DNA of 64,000 nucleotides. Origin: Mycobacterium sp. 852002-40037_SCH5390672. Its GTDB lineage: Bacteria > Actinomycetota > Actinomycetes > Mycobacteriales > Mycobacteriaceae. Location: the NCBI RefSeq assembly GCF_001665875.1, contig NZ_LZTA01000006.1, positions 1 to 64,000 on the forward strand. The letters run 5' to 3'. A program made the position numbers and the translations under genes. Below the pieces are notes generated by a model, which made no database searches, was not told where the DNA came from, and was given only the letters and a program-made list of their open reading frames with translations. Below are positions 1-8,578 of the stretch, piece by piece. Numbering within the stretch: position 1 is the first letter of the stretch; each line of letters begins with the position of its first letter.

Positions 1-617
1 TGCAGCGCGGCGTCCGGTGACGCGAGTTCGGTGCTCAGCTCGGGCAGTATCCAGTGGCCGCCATCCCGCCGGCTGGCACCGAAGGCCTGCCATAGCGGCG
101 GCAAATCGGGAGAATCCTCGACCATCAGCTCGGTACCCGAAACATCCATGCGGTCCAAGCCTTCCGGCGGGATGCCGATGATCGCACCCTGTCCCTCGTT
201 GAAGGCGATGACCCGACTCGGGTTGTCGGCGTCGACGATTGTGCAGCGGCCGTAGCCCATGGTGCGGCCCTGGTGCACGATGCCCGACCCGACGATCGCA
301 ATCCTGGCGACGTCGTAGCCTGGATCGATGATCTGTACCGACGCGATCACCGGATTCGGCACGGCGACCATGTCGGTCTGGCAGCCCTCCGGGGAGGAAA
401 TGGCCAACGGCGCCACCATGATTCCGCCCGCGTCATTGCGCATGTCGCGGCGGATGTTGACGGTGTCGTCGGTCTCGCCGAGATTCATCGATGAGTGTTT
501 GCGACCGATGTAGCGGTAGCTCAGCAGGCCCGTCCAACGCCGGTACAGTTCCTCGCGGTAGGCGTCGGAATCACCCATCAACTCTCGGATGTCACGAAGT
601 TGATCGCTCAATTCCAT
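1..617 (-). CDS. Hotdog-fold/PaaI-like thioesterase-family protein, C-terminus outside window
   Basis: This reading frame starts at an ATG at 617 and is still open at the window edge, so about 205 residues are visible and the end is missing. An AGGAGG ribosome binding site lies a few bases upstream and overlaps the stop region of the acyl-CoA dehydrogenase gene, so the two are probably one transcript with an 8-base gap. The protein has a soluble alpha/beta pattern. A central stretch (about residues 65-150) reads like the beta-rich core of PaaI-type hotdog thioesterases, with repeated Gly and hydrophobic alternation and a segment resembling HQGRTMGYGRCTIVDAD. No catalytic residue can be assigned with confidence. 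The pairing with a dehydrogenase suggests a role in acyl-CoA turnover. The fold assignment is inference. Confidence 0.6.
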   Translation of the reverse strand, partial: MELSDQLRDIRELMGDSDAYREELYRRWTGLLSYRYIGRKHSSMNLGETDDTVNIRRDMRNDAGGIMVAPLAISSPEGCQTDMVAVPNPVIASVQIIDPGYDVARIAIVGSGIVHQGRTMGYGRCTIVDADNPSRVIAFNEGQGAIIGIPPEGLDRMDVSGTELMVEDSPDLPPLWQAFGASRRDGGHWILPELSTELASPDAAL

Positions 618-625
618 TCGCCTCC

Positions 626-1870
626 TTAGCTTTTGCCGCGCCGCACCTGATTGAACGGCACGCCGCGGTCATCGGCGCGCTCGCGGGGGAAGTTCAGCAC
701 CCGCTCGCCGATCACATTGCGTGCCATCTCGGTGGTACCGCCGCCGATGCTGGCGGCCTGACGGCCCAGATAGCGCGTCCCGATGTCGAGCGCCCCGCCT
801 TCGTCGTCAACCACGGCCGCCGGACCCGCCACGGCCAAGGCGGTATCGGTCTCGACGTCGTGAACCTCGGCCATGTACAGCCGGATGATCGATCCCGCGG
901 CCGGCGGCAGGGATCCGCTGGCCACGGCGTGGAAGACGTGCTCACTGAGTTGTTCGTGCACGGCCCGGTGCACCAGCGCGCGCCCGACCATCTCCTGGAG
1001 TCGTTGGCTGCCAGCCTGGTTCGTCTTTTCGATCAGGGACACCAGGTCGACGGACACGTCGTGGGCCTCGGCGATTCCCGGTCCGCTCGTGTACTCCGAG
1101 CCATCACCCATCGTGCGCCGCTCGTGATACAACTGCCGCGACGCGACGTCCCACCCTTTGCCCGCTTCTCCGACCACAGCGTCGTCACCCACGTCAACGT
1201 CGTCGAAGAACTCTTCGCAGAATTCGATGGAACCGTTGACCTGCTGGATGCGGTTGATGGTGACACCGGGATGTTGCAGCGGCATCAGGAACATCGTCAG
1301 CCCCTCGTGTTTGGGTACGTCCCAGTTCGTCCGGGCCAGGCGCAGGCCGTAGTCGGCGGCGAACGCCCACGTGCTCCAGGTCTTGGCGCCGTTGATGATC
1401 CACCGTCCGTCGCGACGTTCGGCGCGGGTGATGACGCCCACCAGATCGGATCCCCCGTTGGGCTCGGACAACAGCTGCACCAGCACCTCATCGCCGCGCA
1501 GCGCGGCCGAAATGTGTTGGCGCTTCTGCTCCTGGCTGCCCATATCGAGAATCGTTGCGCAGCAGATGGCAAAGGACGGGACGTTGAGCAGGATCGGAGT
1601 CTCGTACGCCTGGGATTCGATGTCGAATGCCTTCTTGTATTCGTAGCCCAGCCCGAGCCCGCCATACTCACGTGGGAAACAGATCCCGGCGAATCCGCCG
1701 TCCCACAGGCGCTTTTGCAGTTCTCGAGCCCGATGCCACGACGGCAGCTCATCTCGCTCCAGTAGCGCCGCCTTGGCCGGATCGAGTCGCGGCATGTTCG
1801 CGGCCAGCCAGGCCCTGGCCCGGCTCCGAAATTCCTCGACCGATTCGGACGTCACCGGATGGCCTCTCAT
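626..1870 (-). CDS. Acyl-CoA dehydrogenase (FadE family)
   Basis: A 414-residue flavoenzyme of the acyl-CoA dehydrogenase family, expected to oxidise an acyl-CoA (or a steroid/terpenoid side-chain CoA thioester) at the alpha-beta bond with FAD. The N-terminal helical domain contains a PREYGGLGLGYEYKKAF segment typical of these enzymes. The middle beta domain has the LSEPNGGSDL motif (about residues 135-145), and the C-terminal helical domain ends with the GGGTTEMARNVIGERVL signature near residue 385. Length is normal for the family. The start is an ATG at 1870; a GTG five codons in (1855) is also possible. It is the first gene of a pair with the hotdog-fold gene at 1-617. The substrate cannot be told from sequence. 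Confidence 0.9.
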   Translation of the reverse strand: MRGHPVTSESVEEFRSRARAWLAANMPRLDPAKAALLERDELPSWHRARELQKRLWDGGFAGICFPREYGGLGLGYEYKKAFDIESQAYETPILLNVPSFAICCATILDMGSQEQKRQHISAALRGDEVLVQLLSEPNGGSDLVGVITRAERRDGRWIINGAKTWSTWAFAADYGLRLARTNWDVPKHEGLTMFLMPLQHPGVTINRIQQVNGSIEFCEEFFDDVDVGDDAVVGEAGKGWDVASRQLYHERRTMGDGSEYTSGPGIAEAHDVSVDLVSLIEKTNQAGSQRLQEMVGRALVHRAVHEQLSEHVFHAVASGSLPPAAGSIIRLYMAEVHDVETDTALAVAGPAAVVDDEGGALDIGTRYLGRQAASIGGGTTEMARNVIGERVLNFPRERADDRGVPFNQVRRGKS

Positions 1871-1934
1871 TTCGAGCTCGACTTTGTGCTGGGCGACTGT
1901 ACAGCACCGCTACAGGACTGTATAGGTTGGCGCC

Positions 1935-2324
1935 TTACGATCTGTTCAGCTCCACCGCGGCGCGAATGAGCGCGGTCAACGCCTTCTCATCGATGGTGTC
2001 GCCCTCGTGGAAATCAATTGCGCGTCTCGTGTTGCCGTCGAGACTGGAATTGAACAGACCCGCGGGATCCTGCAGCCTCGCACCCTTGGCGAAGGTCACC
2101 TTCACGACGTTCTTGTACGTCTCGCCGGTGCAGATCATCCCGTCGTGATACCAGACCGGAACGCCGCGCCACTTCCACTCTTCGACCACCTCGGGGTCGG
2201 CTGTCTTGATCACTTTTCTGATGCGAGCGAGCATCTCACCGCGCCAATCCCCCAATTCCTTGATCCTGGCGTCGATCAGCTCGGCGGGAGTCTTGGCGGC
2301 GGCGTCGTCCTTGGGGTTCGCCAT
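1935..2324 (-). CDS. DUF1801 (YdhG-like) domain protein
   Basis: A 129-residue soluble protein of the DUF1801 family, small alpha/beta proteins of unknown function. Recognisable elements are the EEWKWRGVPVWYHDGMIC segment and the following YKNVVKVTFAKGARL strand region. The open frame extends further upstream, but the ATG at 2324 gives the usual family N-terminus beginning MANPKDD, and the upstream residues look non-coding. It stands alone: it points away from the thioesterase gene at 2522, with about 200 bases between them, and nothing around it suggests a pathway. Function unknown. Confidence 0.8.
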   Translation of the reverse strand: MANPKDDAAAKTPAELIDARIKELGDWRGEMLARIRKVIKTADPEVVEEWKWRGVPVWYHDGMICTGETYKNVVKVTFAKGARLQDPAGLFNSSLDGNTRRAIDFHEGDTIDEKALTALIRAAVELNRS

Positions 2325-2521
2325 CGTGCCTCGCTTTCGGTGATGGTGTCGCTCGCCGGACCGTACATCAAGCGATGGCGTTCGCCCCGGCCCCACGCCA
2401 AGACCCATGTCCGGCAGGGAGGTCGCCCGCAAAGTAATCTGCGGTCGACTCGTGCCGGGCCTGCGGTATTTGATCGGCCCTGCCGGGCGGCGCTCAACGC
2501 TCTGGCCAACAAGGAACCCAC

Positions 2522-3328
2522 ATGACCGACACGCATCCGTTCGACGAAGCCATTCAGCTCGACACGATCGGCACGGACGTCAGGCGCGGCCGCACGCACC
2601 CGGAGTGGGCCAACATGGTCGGACCGTTCGGTGGCATCACGGGCGCGGTCATGCTGCGCGCCGTCGAGGCTCATCCCGACCGCATCGGCGAACCGCTGGC
2701 CCTGACCGTCAACTACGCCGCCCCCATCGTGGACGGCGACTTTGACCTCACGCTCCGGGCCGCGCGCACCAACCGCACCAATCAGCACTGGATTGTCGAG
2801 CTCAGCCAGGACGGCGTGGTCAAGACGACTGCGACCGCGATCTTCGCGATCCGGCGGGACAGTTGGTCCGACACGGAAAGCCACCCGCCGAGCCCGCCGC
2901 CGCCCGAACAGTTGCCTGCCGTCGATCCGGGCCTCGTTCGATGGACCGGCCTCTACGACATGCGGTACGTCGAAGGCGCGATGCCCGGCAAAGACGCGGA
3001 TCCCAGCCCCTCCTCGACTTCCACTTTGTGGGTCCGCGACGGCGCGGGACGCCCGGTCGACTACCCGGCGCTGGCGGCACTGTGTGACATCTTCTACCCG
3101 CGCGTGTTTTTGCGCCGCGGCGGGTTCATCCCGTCCGGGACCATCTCGTTGACCACGTATTTCCATGCCGATCAGCATCAAGTCGACACCGTTGAGGGCG
3201 ACTTCGTGCTGGCCACCGCCCACGCCAACCGCTTTTCCCGCGGCTACTTCGACCAGAGCGCGCAAGTATGGACCCGGGCGGGCGGCCTGCTGGCCACCAC
3301 TCATCAGATCGTCTACTTCAAAGGGTGA
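2522..3328 (+). CDS. TesB-like acyl-CoA thioesterase family protein
   Basis: A 268-residue double-hotdog protein of the acyl-CoA thioesterase II (TesB) type, expected to hydrolyse acyl-CoA to free acid and CoA. The N-terminal hotdog has the WANMVGPFGGITGAVMLRAV helix with the preceding strand. The C-terminal repeat contains the LAALCDIFYPRVF and GTISLTTYFHAD segments that carry the acyl-binding and catalytic region in this family. The start is the ATG at 2522. It is followed after 62 bases by an NTF2-like gene and then an epimerase gene on the same strand, so the three probably form an operon of lipid or steroid metabolism. Substrate not determinable. Confidence 0.85.
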   Translation: MTDTHPFDEAIQLDTIGTDVRRGRTHPEWANMVGPFGGITGAVMLRAVEAHPDRIGEPLALTVNYAAPIVDGDFDLTLRAARTNRTNQHWIVELSQDGVVKTTATAIFAIRRDSWSDTESHPPSPPPPEQLPAVDPGLVRWTGLYDMRYVEGAMPGKDADPSPSSTSTLWVRDGAGRPVDYPALAALCDIFYPRVFLRRGGFIPSGTISLTTYFHADQHQVDTVEGDFVLATAHANRFSRGYFDQSAQVWTRAGGLLATTHQIVYFKG

Positions 3329-3390
3329 CAGGTTTACACTTCGCCAGTGAAACGTCACGCGAGGACGCTTACGGAGAGGATCGAGCCGCA

Positions 3391-3909
3391 ATGACAGAGC
3401 GCGCGGAAGGCCTGGCCGCTGAAACGCTGCCGCCGATCGAATCCATCAAACAACTCAAAGCCCGCTACTGCCGCTACCTGGACACCAAGGACTGGGCGGC
3501 CTGGCGCACGATTTTCACCGACGACTTCGTCAGTGACACGTCCGAAGCCGGCGGCAAGGTGATTGCCGGCGCCGACGACTTCGTGGCCTTCACCCGCCGG
3601 GCGCTCGGCCGCCCGACACAGCCCACCGCCCACCAGGTGCACACCCCCGAAATCGAGCTCACCTCGACGACGACGGCACGTGGGATATGGGCGCTGCAAG
3701 ACGTTGTCCGGTTCGGGCCCGGGGTAACCTTGGTCGGCTACGGCCACTACCACGAAACCTATGAGAACGTCGCCGGCCAGTGGCTTATCAACAGCTCCAA
3801 GCTAACTCGACTCCGCGAGGACATCGTGACACCGTTCTTCTCGATCTACGTCTCTCCCCGAGTCCGCACGGCGATCGGCAACATCGCCGCCCGGCTGATG
3901 GATCGGTGA
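3391..3909 (+). CDS. SnoaL/NTF2-like domain protein
   Basis: A 172-residue cone-shaped NTF2-like protein of the SnoaL_4 type. The signature is the N-terminal helix region with IKQLKARYCRYLDTKDW followed by FTDDFV (about residues 18-45), where conserved Tyr and Asp residues line the cavity in related dehydratases and isomerases. The frame is open further upstream, but the ATG at 3391 places the family motif at its normal distance from the N-terminus. It sits between the thioesterase gene and an NAD-dependent epimerase gene whose start is only 7 bases after its stop, which suggests one pathway. The reaction is unknown; many relatives act on polycyclic or aromatic substrates. Confidence 0.8.
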   Translation: MTERAEGLAAETLPPIESIKQLKARYCRYLDTKDWAAWRTIFTDDFVSDTSEAGGKVIAGADDFVAFTRRALGRPTQPTAHQVHTPEIELTSTTTARGIWALQDVVRFGPGVTLVGYGHYHETYENVAGQWLINSSKLTRLREDIVTPFFSIYVSPRVRTAIGNIAARLMDR

Positions 3910-3916
3910 CGCCGCC

Positions 3917-5017
3917 ATGACAGTCGACACGGTGTTGGTCACCGGAGCGTTCGGGCAAGTCGGTAAGCGTTGCACGCAGATCCTGCTGGAGCGGGGGCGA
4001 ACCGTCGTCGCGATGGATCTGCGCAACGACAACACCGTCGCCGTCGAAAAAGAACTCGCCGCCCGCGGGCAGCCGGGAACGCTGATTCCCGCCTACACCG
4101 ACCTACTGGATGCCGAGGCGGTCAACGCTCTCATCACCGCCCATCGGCCCGGAGCCATCGTGCACCTGGCCGCCATCGTGTCCCCGCCGTCGTACCGCAA
4201 CCCGGGACTGGCCCGGCGCGTCAATGTCGGTGGCACCGAAAACCTCCTGGCGGCCTGCTCCGCACTCCCGCGCCCACCGCTGTTCCTCATGGCGTCCAGC
4301 GCCGCGGTATACGGATCGCGGAACCCCTACCGTCAGCCCGAACGGATCACCCCGGACACCCCGGTGAACCCCATCGATCAATACGGCCAGGACAAAGTGC
4401 TTGCCGAGACGGCGATCCGCGCCAGTGGCCTGCCGTATGCGCTCTTCCGGCTGGCAGGCGTCATCTCGCCGGATACCCAGGCCGGTATCAACGGTGACTA
4501 CCTGACGCTGATGCGTTCGATGCCAAGCGACAACCGCATTCATGCGATTGATGCACGCGACGTGGCGCTGGCCTTCGCCAACGGGGTCGACCGCGAGGCT
4601 TCCATTTCGGGCAAGGCCTTGCTGATCGGCGGGAACGAAACGTACGTGCTGCTACAGCACGGCCTGCAGGACGACCTGATGAGCGCCGCCGGCCTGGGTC
4701 CGCTCGGCCCGTCGGCCGGCTTGCCCGGCGATCCGGCCGACGACCGCGGCTGGAGCTTCACCGGCTGGTACGACACCACCGAAGCGCAGGCTCTGCTGGA
4801 CTTCCAAGAGCACGACTGGAGCCATACACTGGCGTGGATCGCCGAATCGCAGGGTCGCCTGCGGATCGTGCTGCGGCTGCTTGGCCCCGTGCTACGGCCG
4901 GTGCTGCGTGCCGTTTTGACCGTTCAGCGCCGGCTCGAGGGACGCGGCCCCTACGCCGACCCCTGGTCGCTGATTGAAAAGACATACGGCACAGCGGCAT
5001 TGGCCAGCGTCGACTAA
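3917..5017 (+). CDS. NAD-dependent epimerase/dehydratase (extended SDR)
   Basis: A 366-residue extended short-chain dehydrogenase. The N-terminus carries the Rossmann motif VTGAFGQVGKRC (about residues 9-20). The catalytic YxxxK is in QYGQDKVLAE (about residue 155) and is preceded by the serine-rich MASSAAVYGS strand. Members act on nucleotide sugars or on 3-beta-hydroxysteroids and similar alcohols, so the substrate is open. The C-terminal 60 residues are basic and hydrophobic (RIVLRLLGPVLRPVLRAVL), unlike typical nucleotide-sugar epimerases, and may associate with a membrane. It is the third gene of the 2522-5017 group. Its stop overlaps, tail to tail, the stop of the epimerase pseudogene on the other strand. 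Confidence 0.85.
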   Translation: MTVDTVLVTGAFGQVGKRCTQILLERGRTVVAMDLRNDNTVAVEKELAARGQPGTLIPAYTDLLDAEAVNALITAHRPGAIVHLAAIVSPPSYRNPGLARRVNVGGTENLLAACSALPRPPLFLMASSAAVYGSRNPYRQPERITPDTPVNPIDQYGQDKVLAETAIRASGLPYALFRLAGVISPDTQAGINGDYLTLMRSMPSDNRIHAIDARDVALAFANGVDREASISGKALLIGGNETYVLLQHGLQDDLMSAAGLGPLGPSAGLPGDPADDRGWSFTGWYDTTEAQALLDFQEHDWSHTLAWIAESQGRLRIVLRLLGPVLRPVLRAVLTVQRRLEGRGPYADPWSLIEKTYGTAALASVD

Positions 5018-5440
5018 CGCGACGCAAAACACACGGCGGCATTACGGATCGAGTCTTCGACAGCTTCCGGCGTCCATCCAAGCTCGCGAGTCGCCTTGGT
5101 GTGATCCAGGGGTGACATCACTTCGGCCATCCGGATCCCCGCGTAGGCAAAGGGCAAGTCGCGGTGCAGCAGTCGGGCCGCCACGTCGTTGACGCGTGCA
5201 CCCGCCCGCAGCGCAGACATCGGGATGTACGCCCCGCCCTAATCCCAATTGTGCGGGTCGTCTTCGGTGACCAATTTGGTGTCGCCGATCGCCAATGCGC
5301 CTGTAGTGCTGGTGTATACAAATTTGTTCAGGTCGGCGGCGCACCATGACTCGCGCGTCGGCGCCCGCCTAGACGAGTTGTCGCGTGACATGTGATCCCA
5401 GAAATCCGCTGGCACCGATCACCAGGTTCTTGTCGGACAC
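5014..5440 (-). pseudogene. Decayed NAD-dependent epimerase/dehydratase
   Basis: This is the remnant of an extended SDR gene. Read on the minus strand from a GTG at 5440 (overlapping the TAG of the aldo/keto reductase gene), it begins with an intact Rossmann start containing VIGASGFLGSHVTRQLV. An in-frame TAG follows at 5369-5371, and then AGADARVMVRR in the same frame. After a frame change with missing sequence, the family segment NKFVYTSTTGALAIGDTK and the TEDDPHNWD piece appear, ended by a second TAG at 5239-5241. Most of the catalytic and C-terminal domain is deleted. The last part resumes as MSALRAGARVNDVAARLL and runs to a normal C-terminus ending at 5014. Only about 140 of an expected 340 codons remain. 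It is non-functional as read. Confidence 0.85.
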
Positions 5441-6411
5441 TAGCGATCGATCCAGGCCATCTGGGCCTCGGCGTGATGCCCTCCCACGGGCGGGGTGAGC
5501 CGATCGAGTCTGGCCAGTTGATCGGCCGTCAGTTCTATCGCGTCGGCCCCGACGTTTTCTTCCAGGCGCTTGACACGTTTGGTTCCCGGAATGGGAACGA
5601 TGTCAGGACCTTTCGCCAACAGCCAGGCCAAGGCGACCTGAGCCGCCGTGGCGCCGACGTCGGCGCTGATTTCGCGTACCTCGTCGGCGCACCGCAGGTT
5701 GTGTTGAAAGTTGTCGTCGAAAAACCGCGGGTTCGTCTTGCGGTAGTCGGTCTCCGGCAGCTCCTGGTTTGAGCGGATGGCGCCGGTGAGAAAGCCACGG
5801 CCCAACGGGGAGTAGGCGACGAACCCGATGCCCAACTCGCGCAGCACCGGCAAGATCTCGCCTTCTTGATCGCGCGTCCACAGCGAGTACTCGGACTGCA
5901 CGGCCGTTATCGGGTGCTCCGCGTGCGCGCGACGAATGGTATCCACGCCGACTTCGGACAGACCGATGTGCCGGATCTTCCCTGCCGCGACCAGCTCCGC
6001 CAGCGCGCCGATGGTGTCTTCGATCGGGGTCCACCGGTCGAGGCGGTGCTGGTAGTACAGATCGATGCGATCGGTCGCCAACCGTTGCAACGAACCGTCG
6101 ACGGCGATACGGATATTGGCGGGGCTGCTGTCGAGACCGTCGCGGCCGGTATGCGAGATCAGACCGAATTTCGTTGCCAGCACTACTTGATCACGGCGGC
6201 CTCGCAGCGCACGGGCCAGCAGTTCCTCGTTGACATACGGGCCATAGACCTCGGCGGTATCGATCAACGTGACGCCCAGGTCGATGGCGCGATGAATCGT
6301 GCGGATCGATTCGGCATCATCACTGCCCGCGCCCGCGTAGGCGACCGACATCCCCATCGCACCCAGTCCGAGGCGACCGACCTGCAATTCGGCGAGTTGG
6401 GCCTGCTTCAT
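5440..6411 (-). CDS. Aldo/keto reductase
   Basis: A 323-residue NADPH-dependent aldo/keto reductase of the YakC/AKR13-like group. The (beta/alpha)8 barrel signature GLGAMGMS is near the N-terminus. The catalytic tetrad is visible as Asp and Tyr in [10 protein letters not shown], Lys in VLATKFG and His in YYQHRLD. The cofactor-binding C-terminus contains [15 protein letters not shown]. The open frame extends 220 codons further upstream, but the ATG at 6411 has an AGGAG site at normal spacing and fits the family. Its TAG overlaps the GTG of the downstream epimerase pseudogene (TAGTG), so the two were once co-translated. Substrate unknown, probably a small aldehyde or ketone. Confidence 0.88.
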   Translation of the reverse strand: MKQAQLAELQVGRLGLGAMGMSVAYAGAGSDDAESIRTIHRAIDLGVTLIDTAEVYGPYVNEELLARALRGRRDQVVLATKFGLISHTGRDGLDSSPANIRIAVDGSLQRLATDRIDLYYQHRLDRWTPIEDTIGALAELVAAGKIRHIGLSEVGVDTIRRAHAEHPITAVQSEYSLWTRDQEGEILPVLRELGIGFVAYSPLGRGFLTGAIRSNQELPETDYRKTNPRFFDDNFQHNLRCADEVREISADVGATAAQVALAWLLAKGPDIVPIPGTKRVKRLEENVGADAIELTADQLARLDRLTPPVGGHHAEAQMAWIDR

Positions 6412-6507
6412 GGGATGGCTCCTGTTCGTGACGCTGTTGCGCGAGACCCCGCTGGGTGCTGGACGGTACCGTGGCGCTGTGTATCGCGTCGAGCTTCCCC
6501 CGATCTG

Positions 6508-7833
6508 ATGAACCGCGCAAACACTTCTCGACCCGCGCGCAATCTGGCGGTCGACTACTACCGCGTATCGGGCGTGGTGCTGATCGTGCTGGGACACTGG
6601 CTGGCCGGATCGGTGACCTACCACGACGGACAGTTCGGCCGGCAGAACCCGCTCGTCGACTTGCCCTGGACCCAATGGCTGACCTGGCCCTTCCAGGCGG
6701 TTCCGGCATTCTTCCTGGTTGCCGGCTACGCCGGCGCGGTGTCCTGGACGCACCGGCACGACACCGACGGAGTTTCGCGTCGAACCTGGGTGCAGCATCG
6801 GTTGGCGCGCGTCCTCGGGCCGACGGCGGTGTACATCGCGCTGGTGTCGGTGGTCGTGGTGGTCCTGGGTGCCTGCGCTGTGGCCGGCTCGGTGCTCGAG
6901 TACGCCGGTTGGGCGGTGGCGATGCATCTGTGGTTTCTGGCCGTGTATCTGGTCGTGGTGTCGCTGACTCCGATTGCGATTGCCGCACAACGTCGTTGGG
7001 GGCTGCTCGTGCCAGGCGCGCTCGCGTTGGCTGTCGCGGTGGTGGATGTCGGGCGGCTCGCCGGACACGTGCCGTACCTCAACTGGGTGAACTATCTGTT
7101 GGGTTGGGGCGCCCTGTATCAGCTTGGGATCGCTTGGCGCGGCGGGTCATTGGCCGGCCGCAGGCCCTGGCTGCTGGCCGGCGTTTCTTCGGTGGCCTTG
7201 GCTGTGCTGGTTTGGCTGAAGGTTTATCCGGTCAGCATGATCGGTGTTCCCGGACAGACCATCGACAACACGACACCCCCGACCGTGGCGCTGCTGGCGT
7301 TCGGGTGCGCCCAAACCGGAATTGCCATGGCACTGACGCCGGCACTCAATCGTGCGCTGCGCGCCATGCGCGTCGAGCGCGCGCTGTCCATCGCCAACAA
7401 CAACATCATGGCCCTTTACCTGTGGCACATGATTCCCGTGGTGATCGTAGCGATCGTCGGTTATCCGGCGGGGCTCTTGCCGCAGCCGCCCGAAGGTAGC
7501 GCGGACTGGTGGCTGGCCCGGCTGGAATGGGTCGTCGTTTTGAGCGTCGTGACGGCGGTCGAGATGCTGCTGCTGTGGTGGGCGAGGCGACTTTTCGCGG
7601 CACCGCTGCCGTTACTCGCTGTACCCCTCACGGAGCGCTGGGCGGAACCGATGATGCTGGCCGGTGCCGCGATGGCGGCCTACGCCCTATCCCTCATTGC
7701 CGCCGAGGGCTTTGCTCCCGACGGCCGCTTTTCGTGGCCGACCGCGGTCATCTTCGCCGCCGGAGCGCTGCTGGCGGCGTTTCGCCCCGCTCGGCAGCAG
7801 ACCGACAACGGATGTCGTGCCGACCCCGTCTAG
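6508..7833 (+). CDS. Acyltransferase 3 family membrane protein
   Basis: A 441-residue integral membrane protein with about ten or eleven hydrophobic segments spread over its length. It belongs to the acyltransferase_3 family, which moves acyl groups onto sugars, lipids or polyketides at the membrane. The first segment holds the family signature: an Arg followed by a His in [20 protein letters not shown] (about residues 15-34). A later conserved region is [20 protein letters not shown]. The start is the ATG at 6508; the open frame runs upstream across the divergent reductase gene, so the upstream part is not expected to be coding. Its stop overlaps the stop of the tetR gene at 7830 in a CTAG. 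The acceptor is not known. Confidence 0.85.
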   Translation: MNRANTSRPARNLAVDYYRVSGVVLIVLGHWLAGSVTYHDGQFGRQNPLVDLPWTQWLTWPFQAVPAFFLVAGYAGAVSWTHRHDTDGVSRRTWVQHRLARVLGPTAVYIALVSVVVVVLGACAVAGSVLEYAGWAVAMHLWFLAVYLVVVSLTPIAIAAQRRWGLLVPGALALAVAVVDVGRLAGHVPYLNWVNYLLGWGALYQLGIAWRGGSLAGRRPWLLAGVSSVALAVLVWLKVYPVSMIGVPGQTIDNTTPPTVALLAFGCAQTGIAMALTPALNRALRAMRVERALSIANNNIMALYLWHMIPVVIVAIVGYPAGLLPQPPEGSADWWLARLEWVVVLSVVTAVEMLLLWWARRLFAAPLPLLAVPLTERWAEPMMLAGAAMAAYALSLIAAEGFAPDGRFSWPTAVIFAAGALLAAFRPARQQTDNGCRADPV

Positions 7834-8480
7834 CTCTCGTCAAAAGCGCTGTCGGGCAACGGACGCCGACATATCGCGGTTGCCTCAGCGGCGCTGAGCC
7901 CGAACAGCCGCAGAACGCCTTCGGTGACCGTGTCGGCGGCGTGCGCATCGTCGCGGTCCGGATGGTCCCGCAAGAGGTTGCCCAGTCCCAGCAAAGCGCC
8001 TCCGGCCATGGCGAGGGCAAGTTCAGGGTCGTCGACCGTGAACCTGCCGGCCTCGACGCCGGCCTTGATGTCGCGTAGGGCGCGCGGTGCCAGTCCGTTG
8101 GGCGAGGACAACAGCACCATTGCGTTGGCCAATAAAATTCGGCTCTCCTGCGGGCGACGGCGGAAGAGTCGGCCGGTCAGCCGGAAACTGGTGGCGAACG
8201 TCTCCGCCGGGTCCTCAATGGATTCGGTGAGACGGTCCAGCATCGCTCCGTAGGCGTCGAGTACGTCCGCGACGGCGGCATCGAACAACTGCTGCTTGCT
8301 ATCGAAGTGGTTATAGAAGGAGCCCATCCCGACGTCGGCGGCTTGGGTGATCTCCAGGACCGGAACGTTGACCTTGCCGTCGGCGATCAGCCGCTGCGCG
8401 GCCTTGACCAGCGCCGCTCGGGTGCGCTGTTTGCGCCGCGCCAAGCGGTTGGGCGTCTGACTCTCGGGCATCGCGCTCAT
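7830..8480 (-). CDS. TetR-family transcriptional regulator
   Basis: A 216-residue one-component regulator. The N-terminal helix-turn-helix spans about residues 15-65, with VPVLEITQAADVGMGSFYNHF as the recognition region (here the helix DVGMGSFYNHFDSK). The C-terminal helical domain should bind a small ligand. It is divergent from the aromatic-cleavage operon that starts at 8579. The 98 bases between them contain a perfect 14-bp palindrome (8545-8558), so it most likely represses that operon and itself, with an aromatic metabolite as inducer. That role is inferred from position. The 3' end overlaps the acyltransferase stop. Confidence 0.9.
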   Translation of the reverse strand: MSAMPESQTPNRLARRKQRTRAALVKAAQRLIADGKVNVPVLEITQAADVGMGSFYNHFDSKQQLFDAAVADVLDAYGAMLDRLTESIEDPAETFATSFRLTGRLFRRRPQESRILLANAMVLLSSPNGLAPRALRDIKAGVEAGRFTVDDPELALAMAGGALLGLGNLLRDHPDRDDAHAADTVTEGVLRLFGLSAAEATAICRRPLPDSAFDES

Positions 8481-8544
8481 CTCCAGCAGTATGCATCAGT
8501 TATGAGGGATCCGTCAGAACCTTGACTGAACGTTGACTCGTATG

Positions 8545-8558
8545 TGACGATTTCGTCA
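8545..8558. promoter_or_regulatory. Palindromic operator for the TetR at 7830-8480
   Basis: TGACGA-TT-TCGTCA is a perfect palindrome with 6-bp arms and a 2-bp centre. It sits 20 bases before the ATG at 8579, in the divergent region shared with tetR. Two TTGACT hexamers (8522-8527 and 8533-8538) just upstream could serve as -35 elements for the rightward promoter, which would place the operator over the core promoter. Assignment to this regulator rests on position only. Confidence 0.6.
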
Positions 8559-8578
8559 GTTAGTTTGGGAGACGACCA

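Noticed and set aside
491..1765. A 424-codon open frame on the plus strand
   Set aside because: It is the antisense shadow of the acyl-CoA dehydrogenase gene. The translation is low-complexity, His/Arg-rich and has no family features, as is common opposite high-GC genes.
6412..7068. Upstream extension of the aldo/keto reductase frame
   Set aside because: It lies antisense to the acyltransferase gene and shows no homology-like pattern. The ATG at 6411 has a proper ribosome site.
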